Assembly (NCBI RefSeq): GCF_031202265.1
Contig: NZ_CP100604.1
Span: 6,864,501-6,928,500 of the forward strand
Length of the DNA: 64,000 bases
Direction of reading: 5' to 3'
Origin: Bradyrhizobium sp. Ash2021
GTDB taxonomy: Bacteria; Pseudomonadota; Alphaproteobacteria; Rhizobiales; Xanthobacteraceae
In this document: piece after piece, positions 23,336 to 31,115 of the stretch
Layout of the letters: every line of letters starts with the position of its first letter
Numbering within the stretch: the first letter of the stretch is position 1
Notes under the pieces: model-generated
What the model saw: only the letters and a program-made list of their open reading frames with translations
The model's database searches: none
Told to the model about the DNA's origin: nothing
Program-made: the position numbers and the translations under genes

Positions 23336-24928
23336 TTGAGAAAAGATGCGATAACGCACGTGAAATTTAACTTTGAAGATCATGTTCTCGACACCGCCCT
23401 TCGCGAGTTGCACCGTGGCGGCGAGCTTGTTGCGATGCAACCGCAGGTATTCGACCTGCTGGTTCATCTGTTGAGGCACCGCGACCACGTCGTCAGCAGG
23501 GATGATTTGATCGAGTTGGTATGGGGCGGCCGGATCGTGTCGGACTCGACGCTTGACAGCCGCATCAACGCCGCCCGAAACGCGATCGGCGATAACGGCA
23601 AGGAACAGAAGCTGATTCGGACCATTCCGCGAAAGGGACTTCGTTTCGTTGGCTCCGTGAACGGCCAACCGGACGGCGATCAGCCGGCTGCCATGTCACC
23701 GGAACACGTCAACGAACGACTGCGTCCGCCGTTGCAATTGCCGGATCGGCCGGCAATCGCCGTGCTGCCGTTTGATAATATGAGCGGCGACCAGGAGCAG
23801 GAGTATTTTTCCGACGGAATCAGCGAGGACATCATTACGGCGCTGTCGAAATTGCGCTGGTTCTTCGTGATCTCCCGCAACTCCTCGTTCACCTACAAGG
23901 GCAAGGCGGTGCACATGAAACAGGTCGCTGCGGAGCTTGGCGTTCGCTACGTCGTCGAGGGCAGCGTGAGAAGGAGCGGCGACCGCGTGCGCATCACCGC
24001 GCAGCTCAACGACACCGCGACCGGCAGCCACATCTGGGCGGAACGTTACGACCGCGACCTCGTCGACGTATTCGCGGTGCAGGATGAGATTACAGATGCC
24101 ATCGTCACGGCGATCGAGCCGCAGATCTACGTTGCGGAGAATTTTCGCAGCCGGCGTAAACCGCCCAACAGCGTTGACGCGTGGGACCTGGTGATGCGGG
24201 CGCTGTCGCATCACTGGCGGGTGACGCGGTGCGACAGCGCGGCGGCTCAGGTCTTGCTGGAAAAGGCGATTGCGATCGATCCGAACTACGGCCAGGCGCT
24301 GGCCCTGTTCGCCACCAATCACATGTTCGGCGTCCATCTCGGCTGGGTGGATATTGCAACGGCGGCGCCTGTCGCCGAGCATGCCGCACTTGCGGCGATC
24401 GCCGCCGACAGCGAGGATTCGTGGGCACATACCGCACTCGGCAGCGTCTATTTTTCAACACGCCGTCTCGACGACTCGCTGGCCGAGTTCGAACTGGCGC
24501 TGCAGCTCAACCCAAACTTTTCGCTGGCTCAGGGTTACTACGGCCTGGCGCTGTCGTATTCCGGGCGCTGGCAGGACGCCTATGTGGCGACCCAACGCGC
24601 CATCCGTCTCAGCCCGCGTGACCCCTCGTCCGCGATTTATTATGGCGTCGCCGCTTATGCCCAGTTCGTCGGGAGGAACTATTCCGAAGCGATCGCGCTG
24701 GCGCGTGAAGCGACCCGTCAACGCGGCGATCTCACCGGCGCCTACCGAGTGCTGACAGTCGCAGCCGGCATGGCCGGTCAGATCGACGTCGCCAAGGCCG
24801 CACTCCAGGAGTTACGCCGGACGCAACCCAATATCTCGCTTGCCTGGATCTCGAACCAGTTGCCATGGAAGCTCGACTCCGACCGCGAGCATTATCTGGA
24901 AGGCTTTCGCCGCGCCGGGCTGGATTAG
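23336..24928 (+). CDS. CadC-like winged-helix regulator with TolB/cyclase-associated and TPR regions
   Basis: The 530-residue product begins with an OmpR-type winged helix (VKFNFEDHVLDTALREL, QVFDLLVHLLRHRDHVVSRD, LIRTIPRKGLRFVG, to about residue 105). It continues with the conserved region PAIAVLPFDNMSGDQEQEYF and SDGISEDIITALSKL that accompanies many rhizobial class III adenylate cyclases and CadC-like proteins. From about residue 290 come several TPR-like helices (SVYFSTRRLDDSLAEFELAL and so on). No membrane helix is visible. A GTG a few codons in (23360) is an alternative start. It is divergent from mddA-GFA and may regulate them. Confidence 0.82.
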   Translation: MRKDAITHVKFNFEDHVLDTALRELHRGGELVAMQPQVFDLLVHLLRHRDHVVSRDDLIELVWGGRIVSDSTLDSRINAARNAIGDNGKEQKLIRTIPRKGLRFVGSVNGQPDGDQPAAMSPEHVNERLRPPLQLPDRPAIAVLPFDNMSGDQEQEYFSDGISEDIITALSKLRWFFVISRNSSFTYKGKAVHMKQVAAELGVRYVVEGSVRRSGDRVRITAQLNDTATGSHIWAERYDRDLVDVFAVQDEITDAIVTAIEPQIYVAENFRSRRKPPNSVDAWDLVMRALSHHWRVTRCDSAAAQVLLEKAIAIDPNYGQALALFATNHMFGVHLGWVDIATAAPVAEHAALAAIAADSEDSWAHTALGSVYFSTRRLDDSLAEFELALQLNPNFSLAQGYYGLALSYSGRWQDAYVATQRAIRLSPRDPSSAIYYGVAAYAQFVGRNYSEAIALAREATRQRGDLTGAYRVLTVAAGMAGQIDVAKAALQELRRTQPNISLAWISNQLPWKLDSDREHYLEGFRRAGLD

Positions 24929-24946
24929 GTCCGCGGCTGATCTGCC

Positions 24947-25999
24947 TCATGGCTGCTTTTCCCAGAACGACAACAGCCCCTGCGAAGCAGAGCCGCCGAT
25001 CACGCAGGGAATACCGACCGCCACCTGCCCCAGCGCCGCAGCCGAGACGCAACCGAGCGCAACCGCGCCGACGCCGACCTGGCCCCAGAAGTCGAGGTTG
25101 CGCCTGGAGTCCGAGCCCTTGGTCTTGAGTTCGTCCACCGCGGCAAGCGCATCCTTGCGGAGTGCCGCGATTTGCACGGTGTCTGCCGCCTCCACTACCT
25201 CGCCGAGCGGCGCCTTGACCGGCGCCGGTTGTCTGGCAAGTTCGCTGCGGAGAAATTCGCGCAAACCGGCGTCGCGGATCGCGTAGCTCGCCAGCGTGTA
25301 GCGCGCCATGGCTCCGATCGTCAGCTTGTCGACGGTGTCGCGGCTCTTGCTCCACGGCAGCATTTGCATGATGCGCTGGATCGGAACATGCGAGCCGGTC
25401 GCGAAATAATACCCCCATAACGTATCCAGCAGGTCCTGATTGCCCGCAAACGTCAGCGTCGTGTTCAGCTTCCTATCCTCCTTGGCGAAGGGATTGCGCG
25501 TGAACGCGCCGCGCAGCCTGTCGAGCATGCCGGGCTTTGCTTCTTCCAATGGGATGTCGGTCAAGGTCGGCAGCTTGCCCGCGAGATAGCTGTCGATCAT
25601 CACGTGTCGCGCCGGCATTCGCGGCGCGACCCTGCGCAGTATATTCCTCCAGTCGGGCAATCCCGAATAGGCGATGGCGCGGACGACGACCCATTCGTCT
25701 TCCGGAGGGACCGGAAAGAAACCGGCGATGAGCTGCTCGGCCTTTTCGGGGTTCGAGCCGATAGCGCCGGCGATAAAACCCAGATAGATACCGGCGTTCT
25801 CCGGCTCCTTGAAACTCTGTGAATGAAACAGCACGCGCACGGCTGCGGGGACATGCGCGTAGTCGGGTTTAGCCCGGTAATTGTAGATCCATTGCTGAAC
25901 CACGCCGAGCGAAGCGCGCGGATCGATATCCGGTGTCTTCTCCGCATAGGCGGACTGGATCAGCATGAGCGAGGCGGCAACGAGGGCTGCATAACGCAT
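24947..25999 (-). CDS. Exported protein of unknown function with C-terminal hydrophobic region
   Basis: The 350-residue product starts MRYAALVAASLMLIQSAYAE, a clear Sec signal peptide. The mature part is helical and describes windows such as GVVQQWIYNYRAKPDYAHVP and WRNILRRVAPRMPARHVMID. Near the C-terminus a glycine/alanine-rich stretch GVGAVALGCVSAAALGQVAV suggests a membrane insertion or a hairpin. AGGAG precedes the ATG at 25999. It stops 18 bp from the regulator's stop and is head-to-head with the BamA paralogue, so an envelope role is plausible. No known family recognised. Confidence 0.6.
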   Translation of the reverse strand: MRYAALVAASLMLIQSAYAEKTPDIDPRASLGVVQQWIYNYRAKPDYAHVPAAVRVLFHSQSFKEPENAGIYLGFIAGAIGSNPEKAEQLIAGFFPVPPEDEWVVVRAIAYSGLPDWRNILRRVAPRMPARHVMIDSYLAGKLPTLTDIPLEEAKPGMLDRLRGAFTRNPFAKEDRKLNTTLTFAGNQDLLDTLWGYYFATGSHVPIQRIMQMLPWSKSRDTVDKLTIGAMARYTLASYAIRDAGLREFLRSELARQPAPVKAPLGEVVEAADTVQIAALRKDALAAVDELKTKGSDSRRNLDFWGQVGVGAVALGCVSAAALGQVAVGIPCVIGGSASQGLLSFWEKQP

Positions 26000-26238
26000 G
26001 TGATGCTCCTGGCGAGCGTTGGCGCATGCAACGGTCACAGCGCGAACGTCTCGGTCTCCTTGATCCCCGAAGCATGAAGCGGCCATTGCGACAATTCTGA
26101 GAACGCGCAGGTTAAGTTAAGGCGTTGAAATTGTGGCGGCCAGCACGAATCCAGCCCGCAACTCACCTTACGTGAGACATTGTTTTGCCCCGCGCGAGCA
26201 ATTCGATCAGGGACGGTCAGGTGGGAGACCGGCAGGAC

Positions 26239-28596
26239 GTGAAGGTCAAACGCATCACGCAATATTGGCGATCATCGCGGCCGCACGTTGCCAGCTGGTG
26301 GCTTGCCGCCGCGCTCGGGCTGATAGCTGTGACGCCTGCCGCGGCCGAGAGCGCGCCGCCCTCGCATGAGGCCATCGTCGTGGAGGGCAATCGCCGCGTC
26401 GAAGCCGATACCGTGCGTTCCTATATTCATGCTGCGCCTGACGGACGATTCGACGACGCCGCGCGCGACGCGGCCCTGAAGGCACTGGTCGCAACGGGCC
26501 TGTTTGAGAAGGTTTGGCTCGAGCGCGCCGGCGAACGGCTGGTCGTGCATCTGACCGAGGCGCCCGTGCTCGATCGCGTCGCATTCGAAGGCAACAAGAA
26601 AGTTAAGGACACCGAGCTTGCCGCCGCCGTCGAATCCAAGCCGCGTGGCTCACTGCAGCGCGCCGCGGTGCAGGCTGATGTCGGCCGCATCATCGAGGCC
26701 TACCGCCATGCCGGACGTGACGACGTCAGCGTGGTGCCGGAGGTCATCGACCGCGGCAACGGCCGCGTCGATCTCGTCTACGCGATTACTGAGGGCGGCA
26801 AAACGACGGTGCGGCGGATCAACTTCACGGGCAATCGGGCTTTCGGCAATCGCCAGCTCAACGCCGTGATCAAGACCTCTGCCACCAATATGCTGAGCTT
26901 CCTCACCGGCGGCGACGTCTACGACCCCGACCGCATCGCGCAGGACCAGGAACAGTTGCGGCTATATTATCGCGGCAAGGGCTACGCCGACGCCATCGTG
27001 CCAACTGTCGGGGCCGAATACGATCCCGCAGCCAGGGGATTTACGCTGACGTTTGTTATCGACGAAGGCCCACTTTATCATTTCGGCGATGTCAGCGTCG
27101 TCAGCAATATTCCGGAGCTGGATTCCGGCAAACTTCAGCGGCTGCCCGTTGCCCGCTCTGCCGCGGTGTTCGACGGCAACGCACTGGACAAGACCACCGA
27201 AGTTCTCGCGATCGAAATGGCGAAGCTCGGCTATCCCTTTGCCCAAGCGGTACCTCACATCACGCGGGACGCCGCCGCGCAACGTATCGATGTCGCGTTC
27301 GTGATCGACCAGGGACCACGGACCTATGTCGAGCGTATCGAGATCCACGGCAACAGCCGCACGCGCGACTACGTGATACGGCGTGAATTCGACATTTCTG
27401 AAGGCGATCCCTACAACAAGACCCTGATCGATCGGGCCGAGCGGCGCCTGAAGAATCTGAACTATTTCAAAACGGTCAAGATCTCGAACAGACCCGGCTC
27501 GGCGCCGGATCGAATCGTGCTCGATGTCGAGGCCGCCGACCAGTCGACCGGCGACTTCAACATTGCGGGCGGTTACTCGACCACCGATGGCGCGCTCATC
27601 GAGGTCAAAGCCGGCGACCGCAACTTTTATGGCACCGGAAAAGACGTCCAGGCCTCCGTGACCTATGGTCAGTATGCGCGCGGGATCGATCTGAAGGCGT
27701 CGGAACCGTATTTTCTTGGTACCAGGGTTTCGGCCGGAATCGAACTATTCGGCCGGCAGAGCGACGTGACCAGCTATCAGTCCTATAACAGCACCACCTA
27801 CGGCGGGGCACTGCAGTTCGGCACGCCTATCACGGAACAACTCGACGTGCTGTGGCGCTACTCAATCTACAATCAGAATATCACGCTTGGCACGACCACC
27901 TCAGGCTTGCCGCCATCACTGGCGATCCAGCAGGCTGCAGCGAACGGACCCGCGTGGGTCTCGGCGGTCGGCAGCACCGCGACCTACAGCACGCTCGACA
28001 ACCCAAAGAGCCCGACCGACGGCATTAAATCGCAGCTCAGCCAGGATCTCGCCGGCCTCGGCGGTGACGTCAAATTCCTGCGGACCACCGAGGACGTACG
28101 CTATTACCATTCGCTTAACAGCGATCTGGTCGGCATGGTCCGCGCACAAGGTGGCTACGTCACCGGATGGGGTGGACAGCAGGTGCCGCTGATGAACAGC
28201 TTCTTCGGCGGTCCGACCATGGTGCGTGGATTTGCGACCAACGGTTTTGGCCCGCGCGATCTCACGCCCGGTACCACCATGGATAATGTCGGCGGCAACA
28301 TGTACTGGGCAACGACCGCCGAGCTGCAGAGTTCGATTCCCGGCGTGCCCGACGAATATGGCCTCAAGGCATCGGCCTTCGTCGATGCCGGCAGCGTCTT
28401 CGGCTATGGCGGCCCGACCAGTTTTGGGAGCTCTTCGCTTCAGGTCGCCAACAAGAATGTCGTACGCTCGTCGGTCGGTTCCGGCCTGACCTGGGCCTCG
28501 CCGTTCGGCGCGCTCACGGTCGACTACGCGGTGCCGATCACAAAGGCGGCTTATGACGTGGTGCAGCCGTTCCGCTTCAGCGCCGGAGGTTTTTGA
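26239..28596 (+). CDS. BamA-family outer-membrane assembly protein (paralogue)
   Basis: The product of about 785 residues has a signal peptide (WWLAAALGLIAVTPAAAES) and five POTRA-like repeats, seen as recurring strand pairs HEAIVVEGNRRVEAD, VLDRVAFEGNKKVKD, TTVRRINFTGNRAFGN, YHFGDVSVVSNIPEL and TYVERIEIHGNSRTRD. A 16-strand barrel follows, with the L6 motif MVRGFATNGFGP, ending in a terminal phenylalanine. Five POTRAs favour BamA over TamA. It lacks the lpxD/fabZ neighbours of the housekeeping bamA, so I read it as an extra copy. Start choice: GTG 26239; TTG 26185 would extend the N-terminus oddly. Confidence 0.85.
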   Translation: MKVKRITQYWRSSRPHVASWWLAAALGLIAVTPAAAESAPPSHEAIVVEGNRRVEADTVRSYIHAAPDGRFDDAARDAALKALVATGLFEKVWLERAGERLVVHLTEAPVLDRVAFEGNKKVKDTELAAAVESKPRGSLQRAAVQADVGRIIEAYRHAGRDDVSVVPEVIDRGNGRVDLVYAITEGGKTTVRRINFTGNRAFGNRQLNAVIKTSATNMLSFLTGGDVYDPDRIAQDQEQLRLYYRGKGYADAIVPTVGAEYDPAARGFTLTFVIDEGPLYHFGDVSVVSNIPELDSGKLQRLPVARSAAVFDGNALDKTTEVLAIEMAKLGYPFAQAVPHITRDAAAQRIDVAFVIDQGPRTYVERIEIHGNSRTRDYVIRREFDISEGDPYNKTLIDRAERRLKNLNYFKTVKISNRPGSAPDRIVLDVEAADQSTGDFNIAGGYSTTDGALIEVKAGDRNFYGTGKDVQASVTYGQYARGIDLKASEPYFLGTRVSAGIELFGRQSDVTSYQSYNSTTYGGALQFGTPITEQLDVLWRYSIYNQNITLGTTTSGLPPSLAIQQAAANGPAWVSAVGSTATYSTLDNPKSPTDGIKSQLSQDLAGLGGDVKFLRTTEDVRYYHSLNSDLVGMVRAQGGYVTGWGGQQVPLMNSFFGGPTMVRGFATNGFGPRDLTPGTTMDNVGGNMYWATTAELQSSIPGVPDEYGLKASAFVDAGSVFGYGGPTSFGSSSLQVANKNVVRSSVGSGLTWASPFGALTVDYAVPITKAAYDVVQPFRFSAGGF

Positions 28597-29152
28597 CGGC
28601 GATGGGATTGGCTGTCGCAAATCCATAGATCAGCGCCAGCCGGTCGAGGCATTCCTTGAGACGTCGCGCGAAATAGTCGTGCCACCGCTTGGTGCGCAAT
28701 CCCCGATGCTGCCCGATCTGTTCCATGGTCATGCCCTGGACCAGCACGTCGTGCACCAGCGCCGAACCGTCGGCGCCAAGCTCGCGCTCGGCGCGGTTCA
28801 GCCGCAGCACCGCCTTGCGCTGGCCTTCGGTAATCGGCTCGCGCGCCTGCCCGCCATCGACATATTCTCTAGTCGGATCGACCGCGCGCGGGCCGCGCTC
28901 GGCCTTCTCCCAATCGTCTTGAAAGGCCCGCCCGCCCTGGTATTGCGCCTCGTCGATCTGACGGTGCGAATGCAGGCGGCCCAACGGATCGTTACGGATG
29001 GAGCGCAACACGACGATCTTCGCGCCCGGCTCCAGCGCCAGCGGGTTGTCGACCTCGACGGTCGCGACTTCGGCGTTGCGGGGCAGATCGCGCGAGCGGC
29101 GGTCGTGCGCCCGTGCCGGGTCATGTGGCTTCTTTCGTTTGGCTCGTGGCAT
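28577..29152 (-). CDS. HTH-domain protein of the GcrA-S24 locus
   Basis: The 191-residue product has a basic, disordered start (MPRAKRKKPHDPARAHDRRS), a middle part with LALEPGAKIVVLRSIRNDPL, and a C-terminal sigma-region-4-like helix-turn-helix VLVQGMTMEQIGQHRGLRTK followed by WHDYFARRLKECLDRL. AAAGGAGG lies 9 bp before the ATG. It is downstream of and probably co-transcribed with the GcrA-family gene (44 bp gap). Its 3' end overlaps the end of the bamA paralogue by 20 bp. Likely a transcription regulator; family not named. Confidence 0.65.
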   Translation of the reverse strand: MPRAKRKKPHDPARAHDRRSRDLPRNAEVATVEVDNPLALEPGAKIVVLRSIRNDPLGRLHSHRQIDEAQYQGGRAFQDDWEKAERGPRAVDPTREYVDGGQAREPITEGQRKAVLRLNRAERELGADGSALVHDVLVQGMTMEQIGQHRGLRTKRWHDYFARRLKECLDRLALIYGFATANPIAVKNLRR

Positions 29153-29196
29153 GTCTCATGGCCTCCTTTGTGAATCTGGGCGCGATGGATCGTCCT

Positions 29197-29730
29197 TCAG
29201 GCCGCTTCGATGACCTTCAGCGCAGCCGTGCTCGCGGGGCGTTCCAGGGCAGCATCGGGGTTGCGGCTCAGGTGAAAATGCGGCGTGCAATAGCTGGAGC
29301 CTGGCCGCCTTGGGTGGCCGCAGAAGGTAATGGCTTCGCCCTCGGCATCACCACCGTACGGGTATCGGCAATCACGGCGCTCCAGTTCGACCAGCGATAA
29401 ATGGCGCGGCTCGATCTCGACGCAACGCAGATTAAGCGGCTCTGCCTCTTCGAATACCGGAGGCGACCAGTGGAACTTGGACAGCCTGGGTTCAGCGGGG
29501 CGAAGTTCGCCAAGCCTGCTCAGCCGTGGCTTCGCCTGAGGTAGCGATTCCGGCCGGACTGGCCGGCCGAGCCCCATCCGCTTGGCGCGGCCGAGCGTGG
29601 CATTACGTGAATATTTGGTTTTGAATTTCGAGTTGATCGCTTTGGCGATTTCCGAAAAGGTCATGCCTCGGGCAAAAAGTTCCCGCAGCGCGTCCGAGTG
29701 CTCGGGCGCCCAGTTTGTCGCTTCCATCAT
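29197..29730 (-). CDS. GcrA family cell-cycle regulator
   Basis: The 177-residue product has the GcrA N-terminal DNA-binding part (WAPEHSDALRELFARGMTFS then EIAKAINSKFKTKYSRNATL, GRAKRMGLGRP) and the C-terminal sigma-contact part LSLVELERRDCRYPYG with ITFCGHPRRPGSSYCTPHFH. GcrA works as a coactivator with sigma-70 at CcrM-methylated promoters. This copy is larger than the canonical spacing needs and sits beside a phage-type repressor, so it is probably an accessory homologue rather than the cell-cycle master gene. Tandem ATG codons at 29730 and 29727 make the exact start ambiguous. Confidence 0.85.
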   Translation of the reverse strand: MMEATNWAPEHSDALRELFARGMTFSEIAKAINSKFKTKYSRNATLGRAKRMGLGRPVRPESLPQAKPRLSRLGELRPAEPRLSKFHWSPPVFEEAEPLNLRCVEIEPRHLSLVELERRDCRYPYGGDAEGEAITFCGHPRRPGSSYCTPHFHLSRNPDAALERPASTAALKVIEAA

Positions 29731-29769
29731 TCCTGCCTGCTTTCCTGGCGTCGCCCGACGCCTCCACAA

Positions 29770-29819
29770 TTTCGGATATTCCGAAACAAAAGTCAAGCTT
29801 GATTTCGGATAATCGGAAT
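29770..29819. promoter_or_regulatory. Paired operators between gcrA-like gene and S24 repressor
   Basis: Two 17-bp palindromes lie 33 bp apart: TTTCGGATATTCCGAAA (29770-29786, perfect 7-3-7) and TTTCGGATAATCGGAAT (29803-29819, imperfect). The first covers the region downstream of a minus-strand TTGACT (29796-29791) facing the gcrA-like gene; the second lies inside the -35/-10 spacer of the S24 promoter. Related sites occur before the gene at 30667. Confidence 0.75.
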
Positions 29820-29828
29820 TGCTATCAT
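29799..29828 (+). promoter_or_regulatory. Promoter of the S24 repressor gene
   Basis: TTGATT (29799-29804), 18 bp, TATCAT (29823-29828) fit a sigma-70 promoter about 27 bp before the start codon. Operator 2 fills the spacer, as expected for autorepression. Confidence 0.65.
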
Positions 29829-29854
29829 TCCCGGCATCCGTGAAAGGAAAGGCC

Positions 29855-30493
29855 ATGCTGGACGTCAGATTGATCGAGCGGGGACTGGAGAAGCCGGGCA
29901 AGACCAAAGGCGGTCTGGCGACGGCGATGGGCGTTCGCCCGGGTGCGGTTTCGGAAATCCTGTCCGGGATACGACTGATCAAGGCATCCGAGATCGCACC
30001 CATCATGGAGTACCTCGAACTGAATTCGGTGCCGATCATGGGCCGCGTCGGCGCAGGCGCGTCGATCGAGCCGGAACATGAACAGGTGCCGCCGGAAGGC
30101 CTGGGCGAGGTTGAACTGCCCTTCCCGATTGCCGAAGAGATCATCGCCTTCGAGGTGGCGGGCGATTCCATGCTGCCAAAATACGAAAATGGCGATGTTA
30201 TCGTGGTCTATCGCGAGCAGCGTCATCCATTGTCGAGCTTCTACGGCGAAGAAGCCGCGGTACGCCTGAAAACCGGGGAGCGTTACCTGAAGACGATCGA
30301 GCGCGGAAAGTCGTCGACGCTGGTCAACCTCACGAGCTTCAATGCCAAGCCAATCAGCGGGGTAAAGCTGGAGTGGATCGGCGAGATTTGCGTCACCCTG
30401 CCCAGGGGTCAGATCGAGCGCTTGCGGACCAAGGCGACGGCCCGAACGCGCAAGGCGGCCAAGGCGCAGGGCGGGCGCGCACCTGAGAAATAA
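29855..30493 (+). CDS. S24 family autocleaving repressor (LexA/CI-like)
   Basis: The 212-residue product has an N-terminal Xre-like HTH (KTKGGLATAMGVRPGAVSEI LSG region, about residues 15-40) and a C-terminal S24 peptidase domain. The catalytic serine is in FEVAGDSMLPKYENGDVI (about residue 107) and the lysine in AAVRLKTGERYLK (about 144). A likely self-cleavage site is the AG pair in GRVGAGASIE (about residue 67). The tail is basic. AAAGGA precedes the ATG at 29855. It would repress its own promoter, the divergent gcrA-HTH pair and the downstream gene, and release them after RecA-stimulated cleavage; that last step is inferred from the family. Confidence 0.87.
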   Translation: MLDVRLIERGLEKPGKTKGGLATAMGVRPGAVSEILSGIRLIKASEIAPIMEYLELNSVPIMGRVGAGASIEPEHEQVPPEGLGEVELPFPIAEEIIAFEVAGDSMLPKYENGDVIVVYREQRHPLSSFYGEEAAVRLKTGERYLKTIERGKSSTLVNLTSFNAKPISGVKLEWIGEICVTLPRGQIERLRTKATARTRKAAKAQGGRAPEK

Positions 30494-30567
30494 GGATCCT
30501 TTCCGCGATAGTTACCGGAGCCTGATTCGACCGGCCGCCCAGAGTAATATCAGCCGCTCCAGGATAA

Positions 30568-30620
30568 TTTCTGTTTTTCCGAATTTTTTGCTTGACCTAT
30601 TTCTGATTTTCAGAAATAAT
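30568..30620 (+). promoter_or_regulatory. Promoter with paired S24-type operators before the 102-residue gene
   Basis: TTGACC (30592-30597), 17 bp, AATAAT (30615-30620) form a sigma-70-like promoter. Two palindromes flank or fill it: TTTCTGTTTTTCCGAAT (30568-30584, imperfect) and TTTCTGATTTTCAGAAA (30600-30616, perfect 7-3-7), 32 bp apart. They match the sites before the S24 gene in arm length, spacer and pair spacing. Confidence 0.72.
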
Positions 30621-30666
30621 GCCGTCATTCGATTCCAACGCCCGGGATGTGCTTCGGCTCGCAAAC

Positions 30667-30975
30667 ATGCAGTATTTCGTCGTGATGATCGACTATGGCC
30701 GGCGCGGCCGCGAAGCCATTGTCGATCCCGAAATCACCCGGCGCGAGGTCATCTCGCGCATTGTGTCCGGCGAATACAAGAACATCAGTTTCATCCACGA
30801 AGTCGCCGATTCCTCGGTCGAGGATGTCACCGCCGATATTCTGGCCGAGGCCGCAGTTCCCGAGATCGGCGCAACGGGCGCAGATCTGCAGGCCGGCCAT
30901 TTCGATCACGCCCGCGACCTGCGCAAACATGAGCCGGCAGACGGGCCAATGTTCTCGCAGGCGATCACGTCCTGA
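30667..30975 (+). CDS. Small protein under S24-type control, function unknown
   Basis: The 102-residue product starts MQYFVVMIDYGRRGREAIVD, continues PEITRREVISRIVSGEYKNI and has an acidic helical C-terminal half. The open frame extends to an ATG at 30619, but that ATG lies inside the promoter -10 region, so the start at 30667 is right. I remember similar proteins near prophage loci in Bradyrhizobium without a known role. Its promoter carries the same operators as the repressor gene, so it belongs to the damage-responsive or phage-like switch. Confidence 0.65.
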   Translation: MQYFVVMIDYGRRGREAIVDPEITRREVISRIVSGEYKNISFIHEVADSSVEDVTADILAEAAVPEIGATGADLQAGHFDHARDLRKHEPADGPMFSQAITS

Positions 30976-31115
30976 TTTCGAAAACGTGATCGCCGGCAGT
31001 TTCAATCCGCCAGCGCGCCAATTAGATATTCTTCACGCAAAGTCTACTCGGATCGCGCGTATCGTCACGCTAGAATGGCGATTCGTTGCTCCGGGCTTGT
31101 GAAGTTTCACTCTCA

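Noticed and set aside
29731..30171. 147-codon upstream extension of the GcrA-like frame.
   Set aside because: It is antisense to the S24 repressor and crosses both operators; the GcrA pattern begins at 29730.
30619..30666. Upstream ATG of the 102-residue gene (MPSFDSN...).
   Set aside because: The ATG directly follows the -10 box of the readable promoter, so it would lie upstream of or at the transcript start.
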